Positions 16,690-25,708 are shown, counted from the stretch's first letter. The stretch: 64,000 nucleotides of DNA from Vreelandella neptunia (GCF_000712975.1 NZ_JHQL01000004.1:372001-436000); one strand, 5' to 3'. The notes: generated by a model from the sequence alone, not told the origin. A program made the numbers and translations.

Positions 16690-18123
16690 TTAAATTGTAA
16701 AAGCGGCTTCTTGCTGACCGGTTTTAAGATCGCCAGAACGCACCAACTCATCAGTCACGCGATCAATGGCACGCTTGGCACGACCAATCATTTCGTCAAC
16801 TTCAGAGCGGTTAATAGTCAGCGGTGGCGCAAAGCCCAGAATATCGCCTTGCGGCATGGCACGGGCAATCAGATTCTCTTCCATTGCTGCTGCTGCGACA
16901 CGCGGGCCAACTTTAAGTGCTGGGTCGAAATGCAGGCGCTGTTTGGCGTCTGGAGAGAACTCTAGCGCGGCCATTAGGCCAACACCGCGTACGTCGCCCA
17001 GTAACGGATGACCCTCAAAGGTGGCCTTGAGCTGCTGCTGGAAGTAACCGCCAGTTTCGGCAGAGTTACCTACTAGATTTTCGCGCTCGATAATATCCAG
17101 GTTAGCAAGGCCTGCGGCACAGCCCAGTGCGTGACCTGAATAGGTCCAACCATGACCGATGGGACCAAATTCGCCGGTTCCCTGCTCCAGTACCTTCCAT
17201 ACTTTGTCGCCAACAATCACGCCAGAAAGCGGCTGGTAGGCGCTAGTTAGCCCTTTAGCAATGGTGACCAAGTCAGGCTTCATGTTGTAGTGGTGGCTAC
17301 CAAAGTCTGAACCGGTACGGCCAAAGCCACATACGACTTCGTCAGCGATCAATAGTACATCGTACTTATTCAGTACCGCTTGAATGGCATCCCAATAGCC
17401 TTCTGGCGGCGGCACGATACCACCGGTACCCAGTACCGGCTCACCAATAAAGGCCGCCACGGTGTCGGGGCCTTCTTCCAGAATCATCGCTTCCAGCTTA
17501 TCGGCACAGTAGCCAGAAAATTCACGCTCGGTCATGCCGTGCTGTTCTGCCGCGCGCAGATAGTAATGCGGTGCTTCGGTATGGCGAATGGTGTCAATCG
17601 GCAGATCAAAGTGGTCGTGGAACGCTTTCAAACCGGTGAGCGAGCCGGAAGCGATGCCGGAACCGTGATAACCACGCATACGCGAGATCACTTTTTTCTT
17701 CTGCGGGCGACCCAGCACGTTGTTGTAGTAGCGCACAATTTTGAGCTGGGTTTCGTTAGCGTCAGACCCTGACATGCCGTAGTAAACCTTAGACATGTTC
17801 ATACCGGCAATTTTCAGAATGCGCTCAGAAAGCTCAATCTGCGGCTCGTTCGAGTGGCCCACATAAGTATGGTAATAAGAAAGTTCTAGCGCTTGCTTAT
17901 AGATCGCTTCGGCTACTTCAGTGCGGCCATAGCCGATATTGACGCAGTAAAGACCCGCAAAACCATCGATAAACTCACGACCATCTTTGTCGACGATGTT
18001 AATACCCTTGCCGCCGGTAATAACACGGCCTGGTAAATCACCATGGGCGAAGTCGCGAAGGTGGGTTGAGGCGTGAAAAGTGACTTTACGGTCGCGTTCG
18101 ATCAGATCCTGATGCAAGCTCAT
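16690..18123 (-). CDS. doeD: Diaminobutyrate aminotransferase of ectoine catabolism (DoeD)
   Basis: A 477-residue class III PLP-dependent aminotransferase, with the Schiff-base Lys in DLVTIAKGLTSAYQPLSG, the GYHGSG phosphate-binding region and the DEVVCGFGRTG motif. In ectoine degradation DoeD converts L-2,4-diaminobutyrate to aspartate 4-semialdehyde with transfer of the amino group to an oxo acid. Placement beside doeC, doeX, doeB and doeA supports this role over other class III omega-aminotransferase functions. A 170-base gap separates it from doeC, so it may have its own promoter; a strong terminator follows. Confidence 0.9.
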   Translation of the reverse strand: MSLHQDLIERDRKVTFHASTHLRDFAHGDLPGRVITGGKGINIVDKDGREFIDGFAGLYCVNIGYGRTEVAEAIYKQALELSYYHTYVGHSNEPQIELSERILKIAGMNMSKVYYGMSGSDANETQLKIVRYYNNVLGRPQKKKVISRMRGYHGSGIASGSLTGLKAFHDHFDLPIDTIRHTEAPHYYLRAAEQHGMTEREFSGYCADKLEAMILEEGPDTVAAFIGEPVLGTGGIVPPPEGYWDAIQAVLNKYDVLLIADEVVCGFGRTGSDFGSHHYNMKPDLVTIAKGLTSAYQPLSGVIVGDKVWKVLEQGTGEFGPIGHGWTYSGHALGCAAGLANLDIIERENLVGNSAETGGYFQQQLKATFEGHPLLGDVRGVGLMAALEFSPDAKQRLHFDPALKVGPRVAAAAMEENLIARAMPQGDILGFAPPLTINRSEVDEMIGRAKRAIDRVTDELVRSGDLKTGQQEAAFTI

Positions 18124-18293
18124 AACGTTCTCTCTATACAGTAAACCTCCCCATTGGTTGGAGAGGGTGTTTTATCATTGGTGACTCATAATTTGCGCAC
18201 CTAGCGAACCTTTCGCCCGGCGGAGCCAGCCTCCCACAAGCGCTATAGCATTACTAAGTTGCGGTTATGGGAGAGCGTTTTAGCGCGCGACGG

Positions 18294-19790
18294 TTAGCTT
18301 CCCGAGACGGAACCTAGCGCCCCTAGGCAGTAATACTTTGTTTCTAAATACTCATCGATACCCGTAGCGCCGCCTTCACGGCCCAGGCCGGACTGCTTCA
18401 CGCCACCAAAAGGCACTGGTGGTCCAGTCATTTTCACTGAGTTGACGCTGACCATGCCATACTCAAGCGCACGCATTAGCTTCCAAATGCGGCGAATATC
18501 GTGGGTGTAGATATAAGCTGCTAAGCCATACTCAGTGTCGTTGGCCATCTCAATGACGTCGTCGTCGCTACTATAAGCGGTAATACCGGCCACAGGTGCA
18601 AAGTTTTCTTCACGCCATACTTTCATCTGCGGCGTCACGTTGGTTAACAGCACCGGCATAAAGAAGTTATCACCCGGCGCTTGGCTTTGATCGCCTGCAA
18701 TCATCGTGGCGCCTTTGGAAATCGCATCATCGACAATCGATGCCGCTTTTTCGACAGCCTGACGGTGGATAAGCGGGCCAAGGTCAACTTCCCCATGCAG
18801 GCCGTTACCCACGGTCAGTGCCGCCATGCGCTCAGTAAATTGCTCAACGAATTCATCGTGGATAGATTCGTGTACCAGAATACGGTTGGCTGCCAAGCAA
18901 TCTTGTCCTGCCGTCTGGAATTTCGCCGAGACTGCGGCATAAGCGGCCTCTTTAGGGTCCATATCAGGCCCCACGATAAACGGCGCGTTGCCACCTAGTT
19001 CCAGCGATAGGCGTTTAACCGTGTTTGCGCTCTGTTCGATTAACAATCGGCCAACACGGGTGGAACCAGTGAACGAAAGCGCGCGAATACGCGGCTCGCT
19101 GCACAAAATTTTCGAGACCTCGGCAGGATCACCCAACACGACGTTAAAAATACCGTCTGGAATACCTGCCCGCTCGGCAAGCTCCGCCAGCGCCAGCGCT
19201 GAAAATGGCGTTTCATTGGCAGGCTTAATGATTACCGGGCAGCCAGCCGCCAATGCCGCTGCGGCCTTGCGGGTAATCATGGCCAGCGGGAAGTTCCACG
19301 GCGTAATCATCGCCGCAATACCGACCGGCTCCTTAATGGTGCCAAGTGAGGCGTTGGGGATATGGCTGGGAATGGTTTCGCCGTAGGTGCGTTTCCCTTC
19401 TTCAGCGAACCAGCGCACGAAACTGGCACCGTATTCGACTTCACCACGAGCATCCGGCAGCGGCTTACCCTGCTCCAACGTCATGATGGTCGCTAGATCT
19501 TCACGGTTCGCTTGAATCAAGTCGTACCATGCCAGCAGCCGCTCGCAGCGTTCGTCAGCACGCAAGGCGCGCCAGTGAACAAAAGCAGATTCGGCCGCAT
19601 CAACTGCAGCGGTAATTTGTTCGGCTTCCAGCAGCGGAATGTGCCCAATGACTTCGTTCGTCGCGGGGTCGTAGACGGCTTCTTCACGGCCAGCATCGCC
19701 ATGCGTCCATTTCCCGTCGATGTAGGCGTACTGCCGGAACAGGCGCGGATCTTCCAGGCGTTTAACAAGCGTCGTCGATAGTAGGGTCAT
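18294..19790 (-). CDS. doeC: Aspartate-semialdehyde dehydrogenase of ectoine catabolism (DoeC)
   Basis: A 498-residue NAD(P)-dependent aldehyde dehydrogenase close to the GabD (succinate-semialdehyde) group. Visible motifs are the Rossmann region PWNFPLAMITRK, the glycine motif FTGSTRVG, the catalytic Glu in LELGGNAPF and the catalytic Cys in TAGQDCLAANR. DoeC oxidises aspartate 4-semialdehyde to aspartate, the last step of ectoine breakdown. The frame opens at GTG 19796, but GGAGGTG at 19794-19800 overlaps that codon, so ATG 19790 is the start. It is separated from doeX by a 260-base gap that should contain its promoter. Confidence 0.9.
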   Translation of the reverse strand: MTLLSTTLVKRLEDPRLFRQYAYIDGKWTHGDAGREEAVYDPATNEVIGHIPLLEAEQITAAVDAAESAFVHWRALRADERCERLLAWYDLIQANREDLATIMTLEQGKPLPDARGEVEYGASFVRWFAEEGKRTYGETIPSHIPNASLGTIKEPVGIAAMITPWNFPLAMITRKAAAALAAGCPVIIKPANETPFSALALAELAERAGIPDGIFNVVLGDPAEVSKILCSEPRIRALSFTGSTRVGRLLIEQSANTVKRLSLELGGNAPFIVGPDMDPKEAAYAAVSAKFQTAGQDCLAANRILVHESIHDEFVEQFTERMAALTVGNGLHGEVDLGPLIHRQAVEKAASIVDDAISKGATMIAGDQSQAPGDNFFMPVLLTNVTPQMKVWREENFAPVAGITAYSSDDDVIEMANDTEYGLAAYIYTHDIRRIWKLMRALEYGMVSVNSVKMTGPPVPFGGVKQSGLGREGGATGIDEYLETKYYCLGALGSVSGS

Positions 19791-19884
19791 GGGCACCTCC
19801 CCAGGTTGCAGCCATTTACGGTGAAGCCAAGCATGGCCAGCAAGCCGTTGCGCATAAAACGATAGATCATCAGCTCAGCTGAAA

Positions 19885-19900
19885 ACTGAACTGATTCAGT
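19885..19900. promoter_or_regulatory. Palindrome upstream of doeC, candidate operator or RNA hairpin
   Basis: ACTGAA-CTGA-TTCAGT is a perfect six-base inverted repeat about 95 bases upstream of the doeC start. It could be a binding site for DoeX (Lrp/AsnC proteins bind imperfect palindromes), or the first hairpin of a plus-strand RNA ending at the terminator at 19945-19969. The same motif is not present in front of doeA. Confidence 0.35.
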
Positions 19901-19944
19901 GTGTGTAGGTTAAGGGAGTTAGCGCACGAAGTGTTTTTGAAAGC

Positions 19945-19969
19945 GCCGGAGAATTCCGGCACTTTTTTT
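19945..19969 (+). terminator. Plus-strand intrinsic terminator in the doeX-doeC gap
   Basis: GCCGGA at 19945-19950 pairs with TCCGGC at 19955-19960 around a GAAT loop, and a run of seven T follows at 19963-19969 on the plus strand. No plus-strand gene precedes it; doeX and doeC are both on the minus strand. It may end a small or antisense RNA. Read on the minus strand the tail is weak. Confidence 0.6.
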
Positions 19970-20017
19970 GTGAAAGTCTATTTTGAAGGGTGTTTTTTCG
20001 GGGCGGTCCTTTAAATC

Positions 20018-20049
20018 ACGGCAACGACAAACCACGGCAACGACAAACC
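20018..20049. repeat. Perfect 16-base tandem duplication
   Basis: ACGGCAACGACAAACC occurs twice in direct succession (20018-20033 and 20034-20049), ending one base before the doeX stop codon at 20051. It is probably a recent slippage duplication at the 3' flank of doeX. Confidence 0.9.
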
Positions 20050-20050
20050 A

Positions 20051-20527
20051 TTACAGCGACGTGCTGCAGTCCACGCCGATAGGTTCATGCTTAACTGTTT
20101 TCGTAACGATGTAGGTAAAGTAGCGCTCAATACCCGCATCAGATACCAGCCATTTGTCGATTAAGCGCTGATAGCTATCAATGGTGCGGGCTTCAAACTT
20201 AACTAAGTAATCGACGCCGCCCCCTACTGCCACACACTCAGTTACTTCTGGCGTCTGCATGACCAAGGCTTCAAAGCGGGAAAAACTTTCAGCGTTGTGC
20301 TGTTTGAGTTCAATCTGCACCCAAACAGGGTTGCGCGGCACCAATACCTCGGCATTGATGCGCGCAGTGTAGCCCTCAATCACCCCGGCATTTTCCAGCC
20401 GTTTCACCCGCTCCCAGCAGGGGCTAACCGAGAGATTAATCGCTTCGGCGAGCTTCGACTTGGTTATCCGGCCATCCCGCGCAAGAATATCAAGGATCTT
20501 TAGGTCATAACGGTCTAGTTTCATCAT
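20051..20527 (-). CDS. doeX: Lrp/AsnC-family regulator DoeX
   Basis: A 158-residue regulator: an N-terminal winged helix-turn-helix (about 3-60, DLKILDILARDGRITKSKLAEA) and a C-terminal RAM ligand-binding domain (about 70-145) with GGGVDYLVKFEA. In H. elongata DoeX is encoded with doeA and doeB and binds DNA in the ectoine catabolic region. Its start is 8 bases after the doeB stop, so it is co-transcribed with doeAB. Two adjacent ATGs (20527, 20524) could serve. The inducer is probably an ectoine breakdown product such as N-acetyl-diaminobutyrate or diaminobutyrate, by analogy with other ectoine regulators. Confidence 0.92.
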   Translation of the reverse strand: MMKLDRYDLKILDILARDGRITKSKLAEAINLSVSPCWERVKRLENAGVIEGYTARINAEVLVPRNPVWVQIELKQHNAESFSRFEALVMQTPEVTECVAVGGGVDYLVKFEARTIDSYQRLIDKWLVSDAGIERYFTYIVTKTVKHEPIGVDCSTSL

Positions 20528-20535
20528 GCCGGATG

Positions 20536-21567
20536 TTACGCCTCCAGGCGTTCAACAACATCGGCAATCACCGCTAAGGTGTCCCCCATATTGATTAACG
20601 ATGGCGCTCGGCGAGCCATTAAAATACCGTCGCGTTCCGCTTTATAAGCCACTGGCGCGGTACCGCTGCGGGTCATGTCGTACACATAGGCAATGGTTTG
20701 ACCATTTTTCACTTCATCACCCAGCGCCACCAACAGCTCTAACACCCCAGAGTGCTGGCTTTGCACGTAGCAGCTGGCATCCGGCATATCGAGGTACATC
20801 TGCCCGCCTGCAGGCATAGTGATGGTGCCTTCCACCAGTCCGTAATGAATTAAAAAGTTGCGTACGCCACGCTCTGCAATCGCAATACTTTGGGGAGTAG
20901 ACGTGCCGCCGCCGCCAAGTTCGGTAGCCACAAACACTTTGCCCTGACGCTCACAGGCAGTATCGAATAGCTTTTCTGCGTCTAGCTCGAACATCACCAT
21001 GGCGTAGGGGGCACCGAATGCTTTGGCACCCTCTAGCGCCGCCTGCTGTTGAGCCTTGTCGTCTAACACATGGGAGGCGCCAAACGGCAGAATATCCAGG
21101 GTACGCCCGCCAGAGTGCAGATCGAGCACGACATCGCTCATGGGCACCAATACACGGGTAAAATAATCAGCAATTTGCGATGTTACGGTACCGTTAGGAT
21201 CACCGGGAAAACTACGGTTCAGATTGCCTTTATCCATCGGCGACGTGCGCTTGCCCGCCATAACTGCGGGGGTATTCATACACGGCACAATAATTACTCG
21301 GCCACTCACCTCTTCAGCTTTCAACGTGGAAGATAGTTTAAGCAGCGAGGTAATGCCTTCGTATTCATCACCATGATTACCGCCAGTTAGTAGTGCCGTG
21401 GGGCCTTCCCCATTTTTCACTACGGTGATAGGAATCATCACCGCGCCCCAGGCAGACTCATCGGTCGAAATCGGCAGTTTTAAAAAGCCGTGTTGAATGC
21501 CGTCGGCGTCGAAATCAACGGTGGCAGAAATAGGGCTTGGCCGCAGTTGGTTCGGTTGAAGCGTCAT
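20536..21567 (-). CDS. doeB: N-alpha-acetyl-L-2,4-diaminobutyrate deacetylase (DoeB)
   Basis: A 343-residue zinc-dependent deacylase of the succinylglutamate desuccinylase/aspartoacylase family. Metal-ligand motifs are visible as GGNHGDEYEG (His and Glu) and VLDLHSGGRTLD (second His), with the Arg-containing NLNRSFPG substrate region. DoeB removes acetate from N-alpha-acetyl-diaminobutyrate made by DoeA, giving diaminobutyrate for DoeD. It follows doeA after 27 bases and precedes doeX, forming the doeABX operon of halophiles. Confidence 0.95.
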   Translation of the reverse strand: MTLQPNQLRPSPISATVDFDADGIQHGFLKLPISTDESAWGAVMIPITVVKNGEGPTALLTGGNHGDEYEGITSLLKLSSTLKAEEVSGRVIIVPCMNTPAVMAGKRTSPMDKGNLNRSFPGDPNGTVTSQIADYFTRVLVPMSDVVLDLHSGGRTLDILPFGASHVLDDKAQQQAALEGAKAFGAPYAMVMFELDAEKLFDTACERQGKVFVATELGGGGTSTPQSIAIAERGVRNFLIHYGLVEGTITMPAGGQMYLDMPDASCYVQSQHSGVLELLVALGDEVKNGQTIAYVYDMTRSGTAPVAYKAERDGILMARRAPSLINMGDTLAVIADVVERLEA

Positions 21568-21594
21568 CGTATGTCCCTTGTATTGTATAGACAG

Positions 21595-22794
21595 CTACTT
21601 AACAAACAGCTGGCGCGGAAAATTAGCCAGGGTTTCACAGCCATTTTCAGTAATCAGAATGCTTTCGGTAATTTCTAGCCCCCAATCTTCTACCCAGAGG
21701 CCAGGCATGAAGTGAAACGTCATGCCTGGTTGAAGAATAGTGTCGTCTGAAGGACGTAAGCTCATTGTGCGCTCGCCCCAGTCCGGCGGGTATGAAATAC
21801 CGATAGGATAACCACAGCGTGCGCCACCACGGTCAAAACCGTACTTATCCATCGCCGCGCCCAGCGCCATGGCAATATCCGCCGTACGATTACCCGGCTT
21901 AGCCACGGCGAGTCCACTCTCGATGCCTTCCAGCAAAGCAGATTCAGCACGAATGAAGTCTGCCGGGGGCGTACCTAGAAAGACGGTGCGCGACATCGGT
22001 GCGTGGTAGCGTTTGAACACACCGGCAATTTCGAAAAACGTGCCTTCGCCTTTGCGAAATGGCGTGTCATCCCAGGTTAAGTGTGGCGCTGCGGCATCTT
22101 TTCCAGTGGGCAGCATAGGCACAATGGCAGGATAGTCACCACCAAACACCTTACCGTTCTCGTCAATAAATCCTTCGATGCCGACGCGGTAAATTTCCGA
22201 GACCAGCTTACTTTTTGGCAGCCCAGGTTCAATGACTTCCAAAATGCGCGTATGCATGCCTTCAACAATTTTTGCCGCCACGCGCATGTAGGCGATTTCT
22301 TGAGGCGACTTAATCGCTCGGCACCAGTTTACGAGAGCGTTAGCATCCATAAAGCGCGCATGGGGAAGCTCACGCAAAAGGCTTTGGTAGGCTTTAGCAG
22401 AGAAGTAGTAGTTGTCCATCTCCATGCCCACCACGCCGGTATGCCAGCCACGGTCGGGCATTATCGACTGGGCCAAATATTCCATCGGATGCATGTCTGG
22501 ATTTTGGACATAGTAGTCTGGATAGTAGGTGATATTGTCAGGGTCTATCCAGCAGGTTCGCAGAGCGCCGTTAGCATCCATACGGCGACCAAACCATACA
22601 GGCTCACCTTCAAGCCCCACAAGTACACACTGATGCACATAAAAAGACCAGCCGTCATAGCCGGTTAGCCATGCCATGTTGGAAGGGTCACTGACGATCA
22701 ATACGTCAATTCCACGGACAGCCATTTCTGCACGCACCTTCCACAAGCGATTAGCATACTCTTTACGCGTGAAAGGCAGGGAAACCTCAGTCAT
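21595..22794 (-). CDS. doeA: Ectoine hydrolase (DoeA)
   Basis: A 399-residue protein of the M24 aminopeptidase-P/creatinase-like fold: an N-terminal creatinase domain (about 1-150, with TGYDGWSFYVHQ) and a catalytic pita-bread domain (about 160-395, with ARCGYPIGISYPPDWGER and GMTFHFMPG). DoeA opens the ectoine ring to N-alpha-acetyl-diaminobutyrate. The frame extends to 22812, but ATG 22794 gives the MTEVSLPFT start. A weak GGCGAG lies upstream. It is the first gene of doeABX; the divergent promoter region 22795-23019 is shared with the hydroxyacid dehydrogenase gene. Confidence 0.95.
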   Translation of the reverse strand: MTEVSLPFTRKEYANRLWKVRAEMAVRGIDVLIVSDPSNMAWLTGYDGWSFYVHQCVLVGLEGEPVWFGRRMDANGALRTCWIDPDNITYYPDYYVQNPDMHPMEYLAQSIMPDRGWHTGVVGMEMDNYYFSAKAYQSLLRELPHARFMDANALVNWCRAIKSPQEIAYMRVAAKIVEGMHTRILEVIEPGLPKSKLVSEIYRVGIEGFIDENGKVFGGDYPAIVPMLPTGKDAAAPHLTWDDTPFRKGEGTFFEIAGVFKRYHAPMSRTVFLGTPPADFIRAESALLEGIESGLAVAKPGNRTADIAMALGAAMDKYGFDRGGARCGYPIGISYPPDWGERTMSLRPSDDTILQPGMTFHFMPGLWVEDWGLEITESILITENGCETLANFPRQLFVK

Positions 22795-23019
22795 CGGGCA
22801 ACTCGCCATCAAAGATCACTAAGAACCAGCGCCTTCACTTGTTATAAGTTAGTTACGCTGGGCCACAGGATCGACCTGGCCACCGCCGCAGTAGGCCCGC
22901 CAATGTCGTCTTAGGGCGATACTAGCACCGACCCTTGGTTGCCGGTCAAAGCCTTTATGACAAAAATTGTGACGCACCGTGGTAGCGTAACCATAGTTAA
23001 TCTGCTGTGAGGAGGAAAA

Positions 23020-23955
23020 ATGAAAATAGTTGTACATATCGACGATGCGGCCCAGTGGCAAACCGCCCTTGCTGAGGCCTTGCCACAGGCAACCGTACTT
23101 ACCAGTGATGCCCCTGAGAATAAGCGTCAAAACGCAGACTATCTCGCGGTTTGGAAAGCACCGGCTCATTTACTTAACGAGCAAATCCAACTAAAAGGCA
23201 TTATCAACCTGGGTGCCGGTGTCGATTACTTGCTGAAAACCCCAGGTTTACCAAGCGACGTCCCAATCGTGAAACTGCGCGATGCGGGCATGGGCGAGCT
23301 TATGGCAGATTACGTGCTATACGGTATACTGCACTTCTACCGTAGTATGGACCGCTACGCTTCCCAACAGCAGCGCGCCAGTTGGCAGCCCCATGCTGTG
23401 CCTGAAAAAGCTCAGTGGCCTGTGGGTGTTTTAGGTCTTGGTGCCATTGGCAGTTTTGTGGCGACTTCCCTTTCGCAGGCAGGCTTTCCTGTCGTCGGCT
23501 GGAGCCGCTCGCCTAAACAGATTGACGGCGTGCGCTGCTTGCATGGAGAACAAGGGCTCGATGAGCTGCTTCGACAGGTGCAAAGCGTGGTCACTATTTT
23601 GCCTGACACCGCTGCTACTAAAGGCATTCTAAACGCTGAACAGCTAGCGAAATTGCCTAAAGGCGCCAGCGTGATTAATCCGGGTCGTGGCAGCTTAATT
23701 GATGAGCAGGCGTTACTTGACGCGCTAGGCGATGCCAAGCATCCCGGACACCTGCGCGGTGCATTGCTCGACGTTTTTTGCGAAGAGCCTTTGCCTGCCA
23801 ATCACCCTCTATGGCAGCACCCCAGTGTTATCATCACGCCTCATATGGCTGCGCCTACACCGCTAAATGACGCCATCGATCAAGTGGTGTCGTATATCAA
23901 GGCATTTGAGGCGGGCGAATCGCTGGCAACGGTCAGCCCAGAAGCGGGTTACTGA
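23020..23955 (+). CDS. GhrA-like D-2-hydroxyacid dehydrogenase
   Basis: A 311-residue NAD(P)-dependent reductase with the nucleotide-binding motif GVLGLGAIGSFV, the Arg/Glu/His catalytic set (INPGRGSLID, CEEPLP, TPHMAAPT) and the overall sequence of glyoxylate/hydroxypyruvate reductase A. It would reduce glyoxylate or hydroxypyruvate to the hydroxyacid in the cytoplasm. A very strong ribosome site (GAGGAGG) precedes ATG 23020. It is divergent from doeA across about 225 bases; a functional link to ectoine breakdown is not established. Confidence 0.9.
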   Translation: MKIVVHIDDAAQWQTALAEALPQATVLTSDAPENKRQNADYLAVWKAPAHLLNEQIQLKGIINLGAGVDYLLKTPGLPSDVPIVKLRDAGMGELMADYVLYGILHFYRSMDRYASQQQRASWQPHAVPEKAQWPVGVLGLGAIGSFVATSLSQAGFPVVGWSRSPKQIDGVRCLHGEQGLDELLRQVQSVVTILPDTAATKGILNAEQLAKLPKGASVINPGRGSLIDEQALLDALGDAKHPGHLRGALLDVFCEEPLPANHPLWQHPSVIITPHMAAPTPLNDAIDQVVSYIKAFEAGESLATVSPEAGY

Positions 23956-24043
23956 CGCTTAGGCAAGTGCACGCTATACTGCACAGGGAACCAAGCGCTT
24001 GCTAAAGGCTCTTAGGAGAACACGTCACAGGGAGGAAGGGCCT

Positions 24044-24775
24044 TTGCGTCATGTCACACTTGGCAACAGGCAGCGTACGTATGCAAGCGCAATATTAGGC
24101 GCCTGCATACTTACCCTGTGCAGCTTAGCGGCAGCAGATACACCTGATGAGCAAGCTCTTCAGACGCCTCACCCTTTTCAGGCTCAATATCGCTTAGAAA
24201 TACGCGGATGGCCAAGCGCGACGATAACTCACACCTTAAGTAATGAAGGACAGCACTGGCTAAGCAGTATGAATTTTGCGGTCGCCGTTGCCCGTGGTGA
24301 AGAGCGCAGCCGCTTTTCAATAGACGATGCCACCACTCATTCGTTGCTTTATAACAGCAGCTATTCACTGCTGGGAGTCGGTGACAGTTACCAACTCAAC
24401 GAAAGCGATATTAGTTCGCTTGATCGCCAAGCTGCGCTCTTTGATCTTTCCCGACGGGCAGGGCGCCAAGGCTGCACAGAAAGTGCCCCTTGCGATATCG
24501 AGTTTGTTGATCACCGTGGGCGTGATGAACACTTTCAGTACTATGTCGATCAGCAAACTGTTAACGGTTCCACTACTATTAGCGTCCCTGCAGGTGAATT
24601 CGAAACAACGCGCGTCACGCTGATTGATAAAGAAAAACCAGACCGGCATCTACAAATAAACTTCCACCCAGATTGGCCAGGCCTGATTCTTACGGCAGAA
24701 TACCAAAAAGAGGGACGCCGACAGACCTCTCTTACCCTCACTCACTTCAACCCTGCTGGGGATAGCGCTCCTTAA
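24044..24775 (+). CDS. DUF3108 exported protein
   Basis: About 243 residues: an N-terminal signal peptide (hydrophobic core AILGACILTLCSLAAAD) and a beta-rich DUF3108 domain. The function of the family is unknown; the fold suggests a periplasmic or lipid-binding barrel. The frame opens at TTG 23999, but TTG 24044 is preceded by GGGAGGAAGG at a good distance and gives a compact signal peptide, so it is preferred. The stop codon is directly followed by the lysO ATG, showing one operon with lysO. Confidence 0.75.
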   Translation: MRHVTLGNRQRTYASAILGACILTLCSLAAADTPDEQALQTPHPFQAQYRLEIRGWPSATITHTLSNEGQHWLSSMNFAVAVARGEERSRFSIDDATTHSLLYNSSYSLLGVGDSYQLNESDISSLDRQAALFDLSRRAGRQGCTESAPCDIEFVDHRGRDEHFQYYVDQQTVNGSTTISVPAGEFETTRVTLIDKEKPDRHLQINFHPDWPGLILTAEYQKEGRRQTSLTLTHFNPAGDSAP

Positions 24776-25708
24776 ATGCTTTCTGGCTTACTGATTGTTT
24801 TATTGCCCCTTTTCCTGGGCTACCTAGTACGCGTTCGCTCTCCCCGCTTACTCAGTCTCATCAACCGAGCCGTTAGTGGCTCGGTTTATTTAATCCTACT
24901 ATTTATGGGGATAAGCCTCGCTGGGCTTGAAAACCTAGGCAGCCAGCTTTCAAGGCTAGGCGGAAACGCGTTGCTACTGTTCAGCATTACTACGCTGTTC
25001 AACCTTGGGGCACTCTGGTGGTTATCCCGTCGCGTGGCACTTAAAGCCGGAAGCTCACCTGTCGTGAAAAACGCCCCCACCAGCAAACTCGCCGCTATGC
25101 AGGGTTCATTAATGCTGGTGGGCGTGGTGGCAGGGGGCGTGCTGGTTGGGCTACTGCTCGGCCCGATTATCGGTGACGTGCTGTTTACTACCGCCGACTG
25201 GTTAGCAGAGTGGGTACTATACGTATTGCTAGTACTGATCGGCTGTCAGCTACGCAATTCCGGCATGCCGCTTAAACAAATTTTACTGAACCGCTTGGGG
25301 CTTGCCATCGCGATCACTCTGGCGTTGAGCTCACTGCTGGCGGGCTTACTAGCCGCCCCGCTTCTTTCGCTTAGTTGGAACGAAGGCTTAGCCATGGCAT
25401 CAGGTTTTGGCTGGTATTCGCTTTCGGCTATTTTGATTGGCGACCAACTTGGCCCATTAATGGGCGGTGTGGCATTTTTCAATGACCTGACCCGCGAACT
25501 GTTGGCATTTATCCTGATTCCTCTCGTTATTCATCGCCACACAGCACTGGCCATTGGCTATGGCGGCGCAACCTCTATGGATTTCACCTTACCGGTGATT
25601 CAACAGCACGGTGGTGTTGCCTGCGTTCCGATTGCGGTGGTTAGTGGATTTATCCTGTCTTTGCTGTCTCCCCCCCTGATTCTATTTTTTCTTTCGCTTT
25701 CAGGTTAG
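24776..25708 (+). CDS. lysO: LysO-type lysine exporter
   Basis: A 310-residue inner-membrane protein with about eight hydrophobic segments. It matches LysO (YbjE) of E. coli in length and pattern, including the N-terminal LLPLFLGYLVR region and the C-terminal MDFTLPVIQQHGG and FGWYSLSAIL segments. LysO exports L-lysine and its toxic analogue thialysine. The ATG follows the DUF3108 stop without any gap. The intervening region to the next gene holds a small hairpin (25735-25754). Confidence 0.85.
   Translation: MLSGLLIVLLPLFLGYLVRVRSPRLLSLINRAVSGSVYLILLFMGISLAGLENLGSQLSRLGGNALLLFSITTLFNLGALWWLSRRVALKAGSSPVVKNAPTSKLAAMQGSLMLVGVVAGGVLVGLLLGPIIGDVLFTTADWLAEWVLYVLLVLIGCQLRNSGMPLKQILLNRLGLAIAITLALSSLLAGLLAAPLLSLSWNEGLAMASGFGWYSLSAILIGDQLGPLMGGVAFFNDLTRELLAFILIPLVIHRHTALAIGYGGATSMDFTLPVIQQHGGVACVPIAVVSGFILSLLSPPLILFFLSLSG

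Noticed and set aside
19945-19969. Reading this hairpin as the normal terminator of the doeABX operon.
   Set aside because: The seven-T tail is on the plus strand, while doeX is on the minus strand and the minus-strand tail is only GCTTTC. Weak termination in that direction remains possible.
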